Shown here: positions 52,103 to 61,488 of the stretch, piece by piece
Position numbering within the stretch: the first letter of the stretch is position 1
Layout of the letters: every line of letters begins with the position of its first letter
DNA from: Beijerinckiaceae bacterium
Lineage (GTDB): Bacteria > Pseudomonadota > Alphaproteobacteria > Rhizobiales > Beijerinckiaceae
Reading direction: 5' to 3'
Assembly: GCA_947476075.1 (NCBI GenBank)
Contig: CANJPM010000001.1
Span: forward strand, 1 to 64,000
DNA: 64,000 nt
Notes under the pieces: model-generated
Told to the model about the DNA's origin: nothing
The model's input: the letters and a program-made list of their open reading frames with translations, nothing else
Database searches by the model: none
Translations under genes and position numbers: made by a program

Positions 52103-53479
52103 TCAGCCCGCCTCAACCGGCGCCCCGTTCTCTTCGGGCATCAGATAAGCGGTGACGCAACGCTTGCGCGTCAGCCATTTTGCGCTCGTCGCGCGCACGT
52201 CTTCAGCCGTTACTGCATCGATACGATCAGGCCAGGTCTGCACCGCCTCCACCGTTTCGCCGGTGGTGAGCGCCGCGCCATACCAGCGCGCCAGCATGGA
52301 TTGATTGTCCTGTGCGTAGACGGCATCGGCGATCAGGCGCGTCTTGGCGCGGGCGAGATCTTCCTGCGCCACAGGCTCGCGCGACATTTGGCCGATCAGG
52401 GCTTCAACCGCCGCATCCAATTGCTCCAGAGTCGTCCCGGGGGATGGTACTGTCCAGACGTAGAAGCCTGAATCGTCGAGCGCGGTGCCGTAATAGTAAG
52501 AGCCGGCGGACACTGCGACCCGATCCTCCATCACCAGCTTGCGATAGAGCAGGCTGGTGGGGCCGCCGCCGATGAGATGGGCGGCGATCTCCATCGCCTC
52601 GGCATCGCCGGCGCTCGCCGTGCGATAGGAGGGAACGAGATAAACGCGCTGATGCGTGGGCTGCTCGACCTTTGCATCGCTCAACGTCACCGTGCGATGG
52701 GCCAGCGGGGCCGGCTCGCGCGGACGCGAACGCTCCGGCGCTTTGCCGCGTGCGGGCAGTTTGCCATACGTGGCTTTGGCCAGGCTCATCACCTCTTGAG
52801 CGTCTACGTCGCCGGCGACGATCAGGATCGCGTTTTCGGGCGTGTAGAAACGCTCGTAATAGGCGAGCGCGTCCTCGCGGTTCAGCGATTCAATCTCGTG
52901 CCGCCAGCCGATGATCGGCTTGCCATAGGGGTGGTGCGTGTAAAGCGCGGCGTGCATGGCCTCGCCCAATTGCGCGCCCGGATCGCCGTCGGTGCGCATG
53001 CGGCGCTCTTCCAGCACCACGTCGCGCTCTGGCGCCACGATCTCGTCGGTGAGGACGAGATTGGTCATGCGATCCGATTCAAAATCCATCAGCACGCGCA
53101 GGTGCTCTTTGGGCACGCGCTGGAAATAGGCGGTGTAATCGTTCGAGGTGAAGGCGTTCTCCTGGCCGCCGAGCTCGGCCACCACTTCGGAGAATTCGCC
53201 CACCGGATGGGTCTTTGTGCCCTTGAACATCAGATGTTCAAGAAAATGCGCGATGCCTGATTTACCCAATGGGTCGTCTGCCGAGCCGTTCCGGTACCAG
53301 ACCATATGCGTGACCACGGGGGCGCGATGGTCGGGGATGACCACGACTTCCATTCCGTTATCGAGCCGGAAATTGCCGATTTTGGGACCAGCGGCGGGAG
53401 TCGCAGCGCCGCTTTGGGCGCCTGCGATCAGCGAGGCGGATGAGGAAGAAGAGCCGAGACTGGAACCGGGACTATGCAT
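52103..53479 (-). CDS. M16-family zinc peptidase (catalytic)
   Basis: The 458-residue protein has the catalytic HFLEH at residues 78-82 (His78, Glu81, His82) in GIAHFLEHLMFKGT, and a distal Glu in GGQENAFTSNDYTAYFQ. HPYGKPIIGWRHEI is typical of the family. A serine-rich tail (GSSLGSSSSSAS) precedes the first domain. The expected distal zinc-binding Glu follows about 75 residues after HFLEH. It is the active member of the pair and may process peptides in the periplasm or cytoplasm; the localisation is not clear because no strong signal peptide is visible. Confidence 0.9.
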   Translation of the reverse strand: MHSPGSSLGSSSSSASLIAGAQSGAATPAAGPKIGNFRLDNGMEVVVIPDHRAPVVTHMVWYRNGSADDPLGKSGIAHFLEHLMFKGTKTHPVGEFSEVVAELGGQENAFTSNDYTAYFQRVPKEHLRVLMDFESDRMTNLVLTDEIVAPERDVVLEERRMRTDGDPGAQLGEAMHAALYTHHPYGKPIIGWRHEIESLNREDALAYYERFYTPENAILIVAGDVDAQEVMSLAKATYGKLPARGKAPERSRPREPAPLAHRTVTLSDAKVEQPTHQRVYLVPSYRTASAGDAEAMEIAAHLIGGGPTSLLYRKLVMEDRVAVSAGSYYYGTALDDSGFYVWTVPSPGTTLEQLDAAVEALIGQMSREPVAQEDLARAKTRLIADAVYAQDNQSMLARWYGAALTTGETVEAVQTWPDRIDAVTAEDVRATSAKWLTRKRCVTAYLMPEENGAPVEAG

Positions 53480-53596
53480 CAGGGGCGAACCTCCGAACCT
53501 GGACGCGCCCTGCAGCGCGCCTCGCCCCTATATAAGCACGAAGTGCGCCCGCGTCAGGCGCCGCTTTTGCGCCTGACGTTATAATGATCAAAAAAA

Positions 53597-54340
53597 CTAA
53601 TCGATATTGTCGCCGCGCTGGGCGGCGTCGCGACGGCGCGCCTCTTCACGCTGCTGGGCGCGCGGGTCCATCGGATCTACCTCGCGACGCGCGTCGAAGG
53701 TGTATTTCACGGCTGTCGTCGGCTTGCGCAGACCGGCGGGCGGCTCGGTGAGGTTGCGTCGCGCCGGCTCCTGACCAGCCACCAGATCCTTTGAGGTGTC
53801 GGCGGTGGCGCGAACGGATTTCAGCTTGCCCCAGAAGTCGCCGGGGTTGCACAGGCGCTCAAGGCCGCCCTCATCGCAATTTTCCGCGCCCGGATTACGC
53901 TGCTGGCCGCCAGCGATGCGGCCCTTGCGCATTTCCTCGACCGACATCGGTTTGTCGGCGTCGTCGCGCGACCGGCGGATGCGCTCCTGCGCCTGCTTCT
54001 GGCTGCGGGTCTTGTCAAAGTCCTGCGGCCACGCCTGATTGCGCTCCCCAACCTGAGCGGAGGGCGGGGGTAATTGCGACAGGTTGGGCGGCAGCACCAG
54101 AGGCGGGCGCTCGCGATACTGGATCACCGGCTTGTCGTCCGGCTTGTCGATGGAGAACAGGCCAAACCCGATTACATTGGTCAGCGTGTTGAAAATGTTT
54201 TCGTCGCCATCGTCGAGCGCAATGGCGCTCTGGCTCGGGCCAAAGCCAAGCAACAGGGCGGCGCAGGCGGCCGCCAGAGCGGAGCGGCGCAAGCGCGGGC
54301 TCAAGAGATTCGGGCTCAAAAGGGAAGGACGAAGCGGCAT
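53597..54340 (-). CDS. Conserved hypothetical exported protein
   Basis: The 247-residue protein has a signal peptide-like stretch (RRSALAAACAALLLGFG, cleaved near residue 42) and a mature part beginning DDGDENIFNTLTNVIGFG, then a Pro-rich and charged, probably disordered region with KQAQERIRRSRDD and a C-terminal QQREEARRRDAAQ. A Cys pair lies in ENCDEGGLERLCNPGDFW. It sits between lspA and the M16 genes. No function is known to me. Confidence 0.65.
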   Translation of the reverse strand: MPLRPSLLSPNLLSPRLRRSALAAACAALLLGFGPSQSAIALDDGDENIFNTLTNVIGFGLFSIDKPDDKPVIQYRERPPLVLPPNLSQLPPPSAQVGERNQAWPQDFDKTRSQKQAQERIRRSRDDADKPMSVEEMRKGRIAGGQQRNPGAENCDEGGLERLCNPGDFWGKLKSVRATADTSKDLVAGQEPARRNLTEPPAGLRKPTTAVKYTFDARREVDPMDPRAQQREEARRRDAAQRGDNID

Positions 54341-54411
54341 GTAAACATCCCCTGATCGCGACTGGATCCTGAGCGCCCAAATGTCCGCTATTCGCGGCTA
54401 TTTGGAGGCGT

Positions 54412-54951
54412 TCAGGCCTTGGCCTTGTTCGGCCCGGCTATTTCCTCGCTTTTGTCGCGAGACGGTAGCACGCTTTCATACAGGAGAAGGGCCACACCGG
54501 CAACGATGGCTACGTCAGCGATGTTGAAAACATACCAGGAAAGACGTCCAAACCGTTCAGTATCAAGGAAAAAATAGAAGAAATCGGCGACTGCGCCATA
54601 AGCGTAGCGATCATAGGCGTTGCCAAGTGCGCCGCCGACGATCAGCCCCAGCGCGCTCGCGCTCAGCCTGTCGGGGGCGCGCCACAGCCAGACGGCCAGC
54701 GCGCTGGTGGCCAGCAAAGTGAAACCCAGCAGCGTCCAGCGCCCGGTTTCGGTCTCCGCTGCAAACAGTGAATAGGAAATGCCGGGGTTCCACGCCATCA
54801 CGAGGTCGAGGAACGGCGCCACACGCACCGGCTGGCGCGCAGCGATGTCGTAGACGTTGAGCATCCAGAGCTTGTGCGCCTGATCGGCGATCAGGCAAAC
54901 GGCGGCAATGGATAACCCCAGAGCACGCGGCGAGGGGGAGCCGGCGGTCAA
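54412..54951 (-). CDS. lspA: Lipoprotein signal peptidase
   Basis: The 179-residue membrane protein has four helices. It cleaves prolipoprotein signal peptides. Marks are DQAHKLWML in the first helix, the [10 protein letters not shown] segment, and two catalytic aspartates in [22 protein letters not shown] and [16 protein letters not shown]. The start is TTG, overlapping the ileS stop (TTGA), with GAAGG upstream. The only lipoprotein gene visible here is at 33781. Confidence 0.93.
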   Translation of the reverse strand: MTAGSPSPRALGLSIAAVCLIADQAHKLWMLNVYDIAARQPVRVAPFLDLVMAWNPGISYSLFAAETETGRWTLLGFTLLATSALAVWLWRAPDRLSASALGLIVGGALGNAYDRYAYGAVADFFYFFLDTERFGRLSWYVFNIADVAIVAGVALLLYESVLPSRDKSEEIAGPNKAKA

Positions 54952-57900
54952 GCTGACTTCGCCTTCAGTTCCCGCAAAGCCCTGGCGTCGCGCGGGCTCA
55001 CTTCGGGGAATTCAGGGTCCGCAAATGCGGGGTCAAAATAGCGCCACGAGCGGGCGCATTTGACGCCGCTTGCACGGACCGGCGCAACGCTGATCCCCGG
55101 CGCCTCGGCATCGCGGAAAGCGTCCTCGGGTCCCTCGCCCGCTTCAAGGGTGAGACCCGACGTGATGCAGACTTCGGAAAAATCGACGCTGGCGAGAATG
55201 GCCCGCGTGGAATCGTCAGCCACGTAAACGACGGGCGCGGCCTCAAGCGAGGAGCCGATGCGCTTGCTGGCGCGCTCGATCTCCAGTGCGCCGGTGACGA
55301 TGCGGCGGGCATTGCGGATGACGCGCCATTTGGCGGCCAGTTCGTCATTGCGCCATTCCGCCGGGGTGGCGGGAAATGTTTGCAGATGCACGGAAGAATC
55401 CGCGCTGCCTGTGCGGGCGATGAACGCTTCCTCGCAGGTGAAGGCCAGAATTGGCGCAAACCATGTCGAGACGCGCTGGAAAATCTCGTCGATCACGGTG
55501 AGCGCAGCCTGCCGCACAAGGCTTGAAGGGGGATCGCAATAGAGCGAATCCTTGCGTACGTCGAAGTAAAACGCCGACAGGTCGCTGGTCATGAACGCCG
55601 ACAATGCAGCGATCACGCGCTTGTAGTCGAAGGTCAGATAAGCCTCGCGCACAAGGCTGTCCAGCTCTACCAGCCGGTGCAGCATCAGGCGCTCAAGTTC
55701 GGGCATGTCATTGAAAGCGACGCGTTCGCTTGCGTTGAAATGCGCCAGCGAGCCAAGCATCCAACGCATGGTGTTGCGCAATTTGCGATAGGTCTCGATA
55801 AACGTCTTCAAGATTTCCGGCCCGATGCGCAGGTCGTCGGAATAATCGGACGCAGCCACCCACAGGCGCAGAATGTCGGCGCCCGAATCCTTGATGACCG
55901 TTTGCGGCGCGACGACATTGCCTACCGATTTCGACATCTTCTGGCCCTTCTCGTCCAGAACGAAGCCGTGCGTCAGCACAACGTCATAGGGCGCGCGTCC
56001 ACGCGTGCCGCAGCTTTCCAGCAAGGATGAATGGAACCAGCCGCGATGCTGGTCCGAGCCTTCCAGATACATGATCTCGTCGGCGCCGCCGTCGCGCACG
56101 CGCTGGATGCCGGCAAGCCCGGGGAAGTGCTCGTCGTCCTCCAGCGTGAAGGCATGCGTGCAGCCGGAATCAAACCAGACGTCGAGCACGTCGTCGATCT
56201 TTTCGTAATCGTCGGGATCGTATTCGGGCGCCAGGAAGCGCTGCGCCGCGCCGTCTGCAAACCAGGCGTCGGCGCCCTCTTGTTCGAACGCCTGCGCAAT
56301 GCGCGCGTTGACGATCTCGTCGATCAGAATCTCATGGCCGCCCTTCTTCACGAACACGGCGATGGGCACGCCCCAGGCGCGCTGGCGCGAGACCACCCAA
56401 TCGGGACGATTGGCGATCATGCCGTTGATGCGGTTTTCGCCAAAGGCCGGCGCCCAGCGCGTTTCCTTGATCGCCTTCAACGCCAGATCGCGCAGCGATT
56501 CATTGCGCGTCTGCGGCAGCGGCTTGTCCATCGCGATGAACCATTGCGGCGTATTGCGGAAGATGACCGGCTTCTTCGAGCGCCACGAATGGGGATATTG
56601 ATGCTTCAGCTTGCCGCGCGCGATCAGATTTCCTGCTGCCAGCAATTCTGCGATCACCGCGTCGTTGGCGTCGCCCTTTTTGCCTTTGTCGTCGATCACG
56701 CGCTTGCCCGCAAAGCCTGGCGCCTCGGCGGTATAATAGCCGTCGGCGTCCACGGTGTAGGGGATATTCGTGTCGATGCCGCGCGCGATCAATTCGCGCT
56801 GGTTGCTCATCCAAACGTCAAAGTCGTCGCGGCCGTGGCTGGGCGCGGTGTGGACAAAGCCGGTTCCGGTGTCGTCGGTTACATGGTCGCCGTCAAACAG
56901 CGGCACGTCGAATTCATAACCAGCTGCGCGATGGTTGAGCGGATGCGAACAGGCAAGAATGTCGCGCGGATCGATGGCCCGCACGCGCTCGAAATTCTCG
57001 ACGCGCGCTGACTTGAACACGTCGGACGCCAGACGATCGGCGAGAATGTAAAGCCCGCCGACCTTCGCCCAATTGTCTGCGGCGGCCTCCGTCACGCGAT
57101 AGAGGCTGTAGGCGATCTTGCGCGAATAGGAGATCGCGCGATTGGCCGGAATGGTCCATGGCGTCGTCGTCCAGATGACGACGGACGCCGCGTTGATCTC
57201 GGCGAACAATTCGTCGACGCCCTCAATGTCGAGCGCGCCCTCGCCGCTTTTCTCCATCGCCGCGCGCGTGGAATCCATGCTGCGCTCGCGCAATGTGCGC
57301 ACGGGGAAGGCGGTCCAGATGGTGTCGCTGACATGGTCTTCGTATTCGACTTCTGCCTCCGCCAGAGCGGTTTTCTCAACCACGCTCCACATCACGGGCT
57401 TTGAGCCGCGATAGAGGAGGCCGTTGGCGGCAAATTTCATGATCTCGCGCGCAATCTGCGCTTCGGCGGGAAACGCCATCGTGGCGTAGGGATTTGCCCA
57501 ATCTCCGGTGACGCCAAGGCGCACGAATTCCTCGCGCTGCACGCCAAGCCAATGTGTCGCATAGGCGCGGCATTCCTGCCGGAATGCGATCATCGCGGCG
57601 GGATTGGTGAAATCGGGCTTTGGCTTGCCCTTCGAGCGGTAATTGTCCTCCTCGATCTTCCATTCGATCGGCAGGCCGTGACAATCCCAGCCCGGAACGT
57701 AATTGGAATCCTTGCCCAGCATTTGCTGGCTGCGGGTCACGATGTCCTTGAGGATCTTGTTGAGCGCGTGCCCGATGTGGATGTTGCCGTTGGCGTAGGG
57801 AGGCCCGTCGTGCAGCACGAATTTGGGCCGCCCGGCCGAGGTCGAGCGCAGCTTGCCGTAGAGGTCAATCGCCTTCCAGCGCGCCAGAATCTCCGGCTCC

Positions 57901-58004
57901 TTCTGGGGCAGGCCGCCGCGCATCGGGAAATCGGTCACCGGCAGATAAAGGGTGGGAGCGTAATCAGGGCCTTTGGCGGGCGAGTCTGCGGGCTTGTCGT
58001 TCAT
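54948..58004 (-). CDS. ileS: Isoleucyl-tRNA synthetase
   Basis: The 1018-residue class I synthetase charges tRNA-Ile. The HIGH motif is in [12 protein letters not shown], the KMSKS motif in [11 protein letters not shown], and the editing domain lies between them, with [12 protein letters not shown] and [11 protein letters not shown] typical. A C-terminal anticodon-binding domain continues past residue 780. The length is normal for alphaproteobacterial IleS. It is the first of the colinear set ileS-lspA-hypothetical-M16-M16-dciA-dsbA-smc. Confidence 0.96.
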   Translation of the reverse strand: MNDKPADSPAKGPDYAPTLYLPVTDFPMRGGLPQKEPEILARWKAIDLYGKLRSTSAGRPKFVLHDGPPYANGNIHIGHALNKILKDIVTRSQQMLGKDSNYVPGWDCHGLPIEWKIEEDNYRSKGKPKPDFTNPAAMIAFRQECRAYATHWLGVQREEFVRLGVTGDWANPYATMAFPAEAQIAREIMKFAANGLLYRGSKPVMWSVVEKTALAEAEVEYEDHVSDTIWTAFPVRTLRERSMDSTRAAMEKSGEGALDIEGVDELFAEINAASVVIWTTTPWTIPANRAISYSRKIAYSLYRVTEAAADNWAKVGGLYILADRLASDVFKSARVENFERVRAIDPRDILACSHPLNHRAAGYEFDVPLFDGDHVTDDTGTGFVHTAPSHGRDDFDVWMSNQRELIARGIDTNIPYTVDADGYYTAEAPGFAGKRVIDDKGKKGDANDAVIAELLAAGNLIARGKLKHQYPHSWRSKKPVIFRNTPQWFIAMDKPLPQTRNESLRDLALKAIKETRWAPAFGENRINGMIANRPDWVVSRQRAWGVPIAVFVKKGGHEILIDEIVNARIAQAFEQEGADAWFADGAAQRFLAPEYDPDDYEKIDDVLDVWFDSGCTHAFTLEDDEHFPGLAGIQRVRDGGADEIMYLEGSDQHRGWFHSSLLESCGTRGRAPYDVVLTHGFVLDEKGQKMSKSVGNVVAPQTVIKDSGADILRLWVAASDYSDDLRIGPEILKTFIETYRKLRNTMRWMLGSLAHFNASERVAFNDMPELERLMLHRLVELDSLVREAYLTFDYKRVIAALSAFMTSDLSAFYFDVRKDSLYCDPPSSLVRQAALTVIDEIFQRVSTWFAPILAFTCEEAFIARTGSADSSVHLQTFPATPAEWRNDELAAKWRVIRNARRIVTGALEIERASKRIGSSLEAAPVVYVADDSTRAILASVDFSEVCITSGLTLEAGEGPEDAFRDAEAPGISVAPVRASGVKCARSWRYFDPAFADPEFPEVSPRDARALRELKAKSA

Positions 58005-58115
58005 GGCGTGCCAATTTCCAGTCGAGGGGCGGCGCAGGGCGCAGCATGTGGCGTCAGTGATTACGGGATTTAGGCTCCAGCGCCAACATGGGCGAAGGGG
58101 GAGGGGGCGATTTGG

Positions 58116-58144
58116 TTGACGCAGGTACGGGATGCCCGTATAAA
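58116..58144 (+). promoter_or_regulatory. Promoter with embedded operator of the brnT operon
   Basis: TTGACG (58116-58121) and TATAAA (58139-58144) are 17 bases apart, 47 bases before the brnT start. Inside the spacer TACGGG-ATG-CCCGTA (58126-58140) is a perfect 6-base inverted repeat with a 3-base centre. Its second arm overlaps the -10, so a dimeric antitoxin bound there would block RNA polymerase. Confidence 0.65.
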
Positions 58145-58190
58145 TGGGGCATTGAAGAACCTATTTTTATATTCGCCGGTTGGATAGCCA

Positions 58191-58484
58191 TTGACGGCAA
58201 AATTCGATTTTGAATGGGACGACGCGAAGGCTGAGAGCAATTTGCGCAAGCATGGGATCAGTTTTCAGGCGGCGACGTTAGCGTTTGAAGACAGCCACGT
58301 TGCAGAAGTCGATGCAAGCCGGGCGTCAGACGGTGAAATTCGCACCAAGGCCATCGCCTTGATCGATGGTTATTTTGTGTGCGTTGTCTTTACGCTTCGT
58401 GGCCGCACGGTAAGGCTGATCTCGGCGCGGCGCGCAAACCCAAAGGAGGAGAAGCTTTATGGCGATCGTACGCTATCAATTTGA
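58191..58484 (+). CDS. brnT: BrnT family toxin
   Basis: The 97-residue protein matches the BrnT (DUF497) type II toxin: FDFEWDDAKAESNLRKHGISFQAA near the start, and a C-terminal TLRGRTVRLISARRANPKEEKLY. BrnT is a RelE-like ribonuclease of which the antitoxin silences both activity and operon. The start is TTG, preceded by GGAT. Its 3' end overlaps the antitoxin gene by 26 bases, the usual order for this family. The pair lies between ileS and ribF. Confidence 0.88.
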   Translation: MTAKFDFEWDDAKAESNLRKHGISFQAATLAFEDSHVAEVDASRASDGEIRTKAIALIDGYFVCVVFTLRGRTVRLISARRANPKEEKLYGDRTLSI

Positions 58485-58848
58485 CCCAGCGAACCCTCCC
58501 AAAATGACGGAGGCCGAGCGGCAGTTTCTGGATAACCTCACGCCAGAGCAGATCGAGCAAAATGCGCTTGATGATCCAGATAACCCGCCCTTCACGGACG
58601 AGGAACTGGAACGGCTGAGCATTGCCGCGCCCATTCAGCGCGCCCGGCGCGGGATGGGCCTCACCCAAGTCCAATTCTCCGAGCGCTTCCACATCAATCT
58701 CGCGCGCCTGCGCGACTGGGAGCAAGGCCGCTACAAGCCGGATTCCGCGTTGCTCGCCTATTTGAAAATCATCGCCGCCGAGCCTGATCTGGTGAGGCAG
58801 ATTCTGGAGCGGGGAGCAGCGGGTGAGAAAGCGGCTGCGGCTGAGTGA
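58459..58848 (+). CDS. HTH (XRE-type) antitoxin of the brnT pair
   Basis: The 129-residue protein has an acidic N-terminal half and an XRE-type helix-turn-helix at about 65-110, with RRGMGLTQVQFSERFHINLARLRDWEQGRYKPDSALLAYLKI. This replaces the usual ribbon-helix-helix BrnA antitoxin. It should bind the inverted repeat at 58126-58140 and neutralise BrnT. AAGGAGG nine bases before the ATG is a strong ribosome-binding site, favouring antitoxin excess. It may be translationally linked to brnT, which it overlaps. Confidence 0.82.
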   Translation: MAIVRYQFDPANPPKMTEAERQFLDNLTPEQIEQNALDDPDNPPFTDEELERLSIAAPIQRARRGMGLTQVQFSERFHINLARLRDWEQGRYKPDSALLAYLKIIAAEPDLVRQILERGAAGEKAAAAE

Positions 58849-58936
58849 TTGCGAGGATTTGCGCGGTCCGCATTGAAAGCGTAATCCTTGCGACGTCTGC
58901 GATCCACGACAGGCCACGCGTGCGTCGGCGCTTATG

Positions 58937-59896
58937 CTAACCCCCCGCCAAAATCTCCTGCGCCCTCGCGCAATCCTTCTCGATCTGCTCCGTCAGCGCC
59001 TCCAGCCCGTCGAACTGCAGCTCCGGCCTGATCCATTCCACGAACGCCACTTCGACGGTCTTGCCGTAAAGGTCGCCGGAAAAATCGAAGACATAGACCT
59101 CCAGCAGCGGTGCGCCGTTGTCGACGGTGGGCCGCCGGCCCCAGCTGGCCACCGCGTCCCATGTGCGGCCATCGACGCTCATCCGTACGGCGTAGATGCC
59201 GTGGGCTAAAGCGCAGGATTCGTGCAGGCGCAGATTGGCGGTGGGGAAGCCGATGGTGCGGCCGAGCTTGGCGCCGTGGATGATTTCTCCGCTGACGAAA
59301 TAATCGCGCCCAAGCAGCTGGCGGGCATAAGCTGCGTCGCCGCGCTCCAGCGCATCGCGCACGCCGCTGGAATGGACGGCGTCGAGGCTGCCGCGTGCGT
59401 CGAAGGCGATTTTCTCCACTACTTCAACTGCAAAGCCCAGTCGTTCGCCAGATTCCCTCAGGAAGTCGGGCGAGCCCTTGCGACCTTTGCCGAAGTGGAA
59501 ATCATAGCCCACCACCACGCCGCAGACGCCAAGGCGACGAACCAGAATGTCCTCCACGAACGCGCTCGCCTCAACGGCTGCCAGCTGCGCGTCGAAACTC
59601 AGCACGACCAGCCCGTCGAGCCCGAGGCGGGCAAGCGTTTGCGCTTTTGCCGCCTCTGGCGTCAGGCGATGGACGACGGAGCGGCCGGCGAAGAAATCAG
59701 CCGGGTGGGGCTCGAACGTCAGCACGGCGCAGGGCTTGCCAAGCTTTTGGGCAAGCGTGAGCGCGCGTTCGATCACGGCCTGATGGCCTCTGTGCACGCC
59801 GTCAAAATTGCCGATCGCCACAATGGCGCCTTCCAGCCCCATGGGCGGGCTCGGCGGGTCGCGGGCGATGATGAAGCCTTTGGCGAGGGTGGACAA
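58937..59896 (-). CDS. ribF: Bifunctional riboflavin kinase/FAD synthetase
   Basis: The 319-residue enzyme makes FMN and FAD from riboflavin. The N-terminal FAD-synthetase domain shows AIGNFDGVHRGHQAVI and, after it, TFEPHPADFF. The C-terminal riboflavin-kinase domain has GRTIGFPTANL and DFSGDLYGKTVEV. Length is normal. The start is TTG at 59896, because the first ATG lies inside the conserved domain. It supplies the FMN needed by the alpha-hydroxyacid dehydrogenase at 21993. Confidence 0.93.
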   Translation of the reverse strand: MSTLAKGFIIARDPPSPPMGLEGAIVAIGNFDGVHRGHQAVIERALTLAQKLGKPCAVLTFEPHPADFFAGRSVVHRLTPEAAKAQTLARLGLDGLVVLSFDAQLAAVEASAFVEDILVRRLGVCGVVVGYDFHFGKGRKGSPDFLRESGERLGFAVEVVEKIAFDARGSLDAVHSSGVRDALERGDAAYARQLLGRDYFVSGEIIHGAKLGRTIGFPTANLRLHESCALAHGIYAVRMSVDGRTWDAVASWGRRPTVDNGAPLLEVYVFDFSGDLYGKTVEVAFVEWIRPELQFDGLEALTEQIEKDCARAQEILAGG

Positions 59897-60097
59897 ATTC
59901 AGGCTCTTTGAGCGGGAGATTGAGCAAGGGTGAGCCCTTTACGGGCGCGCCGCCAGCCCAAGCGGCTGCGCCGCGGCAAACTGCATGGGGCGCCCGCCAG
60001 CGTCAAGTCGCGCAAGGTCCCAAGCCTTAAGTGTGATCGTCTTTCGCGCTCAGGCGACGCCTCTGTGCGCAGGGTTGGCGCGCGCTAGATTCAGGCC

Positions 60098-60922
60098 ATG
60101 AATACGAAATCAGGCTGCAATGTTGCAACGGCCAGGCGCCGGTACGCCGCTGGGGTCGTCGGCCCCGACGCATCGCTGCGGCTGGCGGCCGCTTTTGCGC
60201 ATGTCAGACGCGAGCGGTTTTTGCCGCCGCCGCCGTGGACGATCTATCGCGGCGGCGACACGCTTGTAACGTCCGATCCCGAGAGCCTGTATCAGGACGC
60301 GCTGATCGCAATCAGTATTGATAAGGGCGTCAATAACGGCCAGCCATCGCTGCATGCGCAATGGCTTTCGGCCATCGAGCCGCAGCCGGGCGAGCGGGTG
60401 CTGCACGTGGGCTGCGGCGGCGGCTATTACACCGCGATTCTCGCCGCGCTGGTGGGTCCGCGCGGGCGCGTAATGGCTTATGAGATCGAGCCTGACGTGG
60501 CGGCGCTCGCCAAAAGCGGACTTGCCGGCCTGGCCAATGTCGAAGTCCATGGCGGCAGCGGCGCGGCAGGGCCATTTCCGCCCGTCGACGTCATCTACGT
60601 CAACGCAGCCGCCCGCGCTCCGGAGCGCGCATGGGTGGGGGCGCTTGCGCCCGGCGGCAGGCTGATTTTCCCGTGGCGCTATGGCGGCGGGGGCGAAGTG
60701 GCGACGCTGATCGCCCGCTCGCAGGATCCGCAACGTCTGCGCTTTGCGGCGCTGACGATGGGCGGGGTGAATTTTATTTCCATGCGCGACGATTCGGAGC
60801 CAAAGGCGCCCGCCAGCGATTACGCCCGAGCCCTGCGGGTGCGCGAGCTGGTGTTGCGCCAGGACAGAGCGCCCGATGCTTTGTGCATCGCGGATTTTGA
60901 CTGGGCGTGGTTTTCCGCCTGA
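60098..60922 (+). CDS. Protein-L-isoaspartate O-methyltransferase-like protein
   Basis: The 274-residue protein has the PCMT-type methyltransferase core VLHVGCGGGYYTAILAALVG, with motif I and GRVMAYEIEPDVAALAK (motif II acidic residue). The sequence ERFLPPPPWTIYRGGD precedes it as in PCMT. GGRLIFPWRY comes after. True repair enzymes carry a conserved TSQ-type region; here it appears altered, so the substrate may not be isoaspartyl protein. It stands alone, 62 bases before the response regulator. Confidence 0.72.
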   Translation: MNTKSGCNVATARRRYAAGVVGPDASLRLAAAFAHVRRERFLPPPPWTIYRGGDTLVTSDPESLYQDALIAISIDKGVNNGQPSLHAQWLSAIEPQPGERVLHVGCGGGYYTAILAALVGPRGRVMAYEIEPDVAALAKSGLAGLANVEVHGGSGAAGPFPPVDVIYVNAAARAPERAWVGALAPGGRLIFPWRYGGGGEVATLIARSQDPQRLRFAALTMGGVNFISMRDDSEPKAPASDYARALRVRELVLRQDRAPDALCIADFDWAWFSA

Positions 60923-60984
60923 CCTTTAACGAGGCTGTAAGCGGCAAGGATTAAAGTGCGACGATATTGAATGTGGATTTTATC

Positions 60985-61380
60985 ATGTCTTTTCCAGTCG
61001 CCACGCCGATTCTCATCGTCGAGGATTTCAAGACGATGCTGCGCATCATGCGCAATCTTCTCAAGCAATTGGGTTATGAGGACGTTGACGACGCGAGCGA
61101 CGGCGCGGCTGCGCTTGCGCGCATGGAGACCCGCGATTACGGGCTCGTGATCAGCGATTGGAACATGGCGCCGATGACCGGCTTTGAATTGCTGAAGCGG
61201 GTGCGCGCAAGCGCCCATTGTTCCGCTACGCCATTTCTGATGGTCACCGCCGAATCAGGCTCCGGCAGCATCGTTGCTGCGGGCGCTGCGGGCGTCAGCG
61301 CCTATTTGCTGAAACCGTATAATGCGCAGAGCCTGAAGGCCAAGATGGATGAAGTTTACGCGCAAACGCGCGGCGCGTGA
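60985..61380 (+). CDS. Single-domain response regulator (CheY-like)
   Basis: The 131-residue receiver protein carries ILIVEDFKTMLRIMRNLLKQLG (acidic residues in the first loop), the phosphoacceptor in VISDWNMAPMTG, the Thr switch in FLMVTAESG and the conserved lysine in LLKPYNAQSL. It has no output domain, so it should act by protein binding, as CheY does. The first loop reads ED rather than DD, which is common. A TTG-based longer start exists at 60967. No histidine kinase or chemotaxis gene is nearby. Confidence 0.88.
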   Translation: MSFPVATPILIVEDFKTMLRIMRNLLKQLGYEDVDDASDGAAALARMETRDYGLVISDWNMAPMTGFELLKRVRASAHCSATPFLMVTAESGSGSIVAAGAAGVSAYLLKPYNAQSLKAKMDEVYAQTRGA

Positions 61381-61461
61381 TTGCGCGCTACGCGCTCGAA
61401 GTCGGCCGCGGATGGCCGCCTTCGCGACCATGACGCGTTTGTGAGATAGTGGAACCGGCGG

Positions 61462-61483
61462 GGGCGTTGCTGATGCAACGCCC
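61462..61483. terminator. Hairpin between convergent response regulator and HAD genes
   Basis: Nine-base perfect arms GGGCGTTGC and GCAACGCCC close a TGAT loop. No T-run follows on either strand, so it may be a Rho-assisted or partial terminator. Confidence 0.4.
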
Positions 61484-61488
61484 TGCAC

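Noticed and set aside
60098-60922. Naming the PCMT-like protein as pcm
   Set aside because: The core fits the methyltransferase family, but the substrate-recognition part is too diverged for a confident repair-enzyme name.
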